DNA from: Deltaproteobacteria bacterium
Lineage (GTDB): Bacteria > Desulfobacterota > Desulfovibrionia > Desulfovibrionales > Desulfovibrionaceae
Length of the DNA stretch: 7,148 nucleotides
Assembly: GCA_031280335.1 (NCBI GenBank)
Contig: JAITGZ010000132.1
Span: 1 to 7,148, forward strand
Direction: 5' to 3'
The position numbers and the translations under genes were made by a program. Below, one piece after another: positions 6,763-7,148 of this stretch. Below the pieces are notes generated by a model. The model did no database searches. It was not told the DNA's origin and was given only the letters and a program-made list of their open reading frames with translations. Position 1 is the first letter of the stretch, and every line of letters starts with the position of its first letter.

Positions 6763-6972
6763 TCAATAATCAAAAGAATCGCGATCCATAACTTGCCAGA
6801 GACCGCTTTTATCATCCTTCTCAAAAACCTGGATCAAATCCCCGTCCTTCCAAATATTACAGCGTATGCCATCATGCGCCCCGCTGTTAAGGTAAGCCAA
6901 ACGGTCATCTGCCTCCACCGGACGGTTGTCCAGAACTTGCCCCCCCACGCCTATAAAAACAAATTTTTCCAT
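6763..6972 (-). CDS. Small acidic protein of unknown function, 69 residues
   Basis: I do not recognise this protein. It has 69 residues, is rich in Asp and Glu, and has no signal peptide, transmembrane segment or Cys cluster (one Cys). The pattern suggests beta strands: KFVFIGVGGQVLD at the start and CNIWKDGDLIQVFEKD then GLWQVMDRD towards the end, as in a small barrel or hairpin fold, but this is inference. The start at 6972 was chosen because a near-perfect Shine-Dalgarno GGGAGGT (6983-6977) precedes it by 4 bases. The frame remains open further upstream into the mobile element, but that extension has no matching start signal. The gene is convergent to rfaE1. That it is real rests on the ribosome binding site and balanced composition, not homology. 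Confidence 0.65.
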   Translation of the reverse strand: MEKFVFIGVGGQVLDNRPVEADDRLAYLNSGAHDGIRCNIWKDGDLIQVFEKDDKSGLWQVMDRDSFDY

Positions 6973-6976
6973 AACG

Positions 6977-6983
6977 ACCTCCC
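6977..6983 (-). promoter_or_regulatory. Strong ribosome binding site deciding the start of the small gene
   Basis: On the minus strand GGGAGGT lies 4 bases before ATG (6972-6970). It is the strongest Shine-Dalgarno match in the window and favours the 69-residue start over the longer frame that begins inside the adjacent element. Confidence 0.7.
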
Positions 6984-7000
6984 ATAAAAAATTATTTTTA

Positions 7001-7145
7001 AGGAAACGCTGATTAATTCGGGGCTCCGCCCCGAACCCCGCTGGGGGGAATAAGAAAGGGGCATGTTCACCCAGGCGCAGCCTTGTCCTTGCCGCCCCCT
7101 GACATAATGGCAAGGCACCCTCAAGAGAATAAATCAGCGTTTCCT
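7001..7145. mobile_element. MITE-like non-autonomous element, 145 bp, with TA flanks
   Basis: The left end AGGAAACGCTGATTAATTC (7001-7019) and the right end (7127-7145, reverse complement) match at 18 of 19 positions, the first 14 without a mismatch. TA lies immediately outside both ends (6999-7000 and 7146-7147), as expected for TA-targeting transposition (IS630/Tc1-mariner style). A 4-bp reading, TTAA against TTAT, is also possible and would fit an IS5-like element. Inside there is no transposase frame. There are hairpins: TTCGGGG/CCCCGAA (7017-7023 with 7029-7035) and CCTTGCC/GGCAAGG (7087-7093 with 7109-7115). A related left end lies at 3340-3372. The source transposase family is not determined. 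Confidence 0.75.
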
Positions 7146-7148
7146 TAT

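Noticed and set aside
6712..6987. 91-codon plus-strand frame opposite the small gene
   Set aside because: It begins inside the weak hairpin region without a ribosome binding site and is antisense to the better supported minus-strand gene.
6973..7113. 47-residue N-terminal extension of the small minus-strand protein
   Set aside because: It is read from the body of the MITE-like element, and the strong ribosome binding site points to the internal ATG at 6972.

Overview
The window looks like ordinary chromosome from a Gram-negative bacterium of moderate G+C. The best guess is a Desulfovibrio-like deltaproteobacterium (Desulfovibrionaceae). This is an inference from three things: a LonB-type protease beside an RsmB-type rRNA methyltransferase, a chromosomal parAB pair joined to a heptose-7-phosphate kinase, and short GGGGCTCCGCCCC-type intergenic repeats. 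No 16S rRNA or other decisive marker is present. The heptose kinase implies an outer membrane with heptose-containing lipopolysaccharide or related glycans.

Layout. Positions 1-1932 hold the C-terminal 643 codons of a Lon-family ATP-dependent protease that begins upstream of the window. It overlaps by one base with rsmB (1932-3332), a 16S rRNA m5C methyltransferase. A gene-poor stretch of 502 bp follows (3333-3834). It begins with a 33-bp sequence related to the end of a mobile element, then carries two ParB-binding (parS) sites, then a sigma70-like promoter and a leader of about 120 nt. Next comes a tightly packed operon: parA (GTG start, 3835-4617), parB (4631-5593) and rfaE1/hldE1 (5594-6619, start codon directly after the parB stop). 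Convergent to it, on the minus strand, is an unrecognised 69-residue acidic protein (6763-6972) with a strong ribosome binding site. The window ends with a complete 145-bp MITE-like element (7001-7145) that has 19-bp terminal inverted repeats and TA on both flanks.

How the parts work together. ParA (ATPase), ParB (CTP-binding DNA clamp) and the two parS sites form a complete chromosome-segregation cassette. The second parS site ends 19 bp before the -35 box of the presumed parAB promoter, so ParB loading could feed back on its own transcription. The kinase downstream would be co-transcribed and translationally coupled to parB. The protease and RsmB form a separate upstream unit.

I found no convincing new multi-gene system. 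The points most worth a second look are the 30-bp palindrome around the first parS site, the MITE-like element with a related diverged end 3.6 kb away, the way that element abuts the small orphan gene, and the coupling of a glycan-precursor kinase to the segregation operon.
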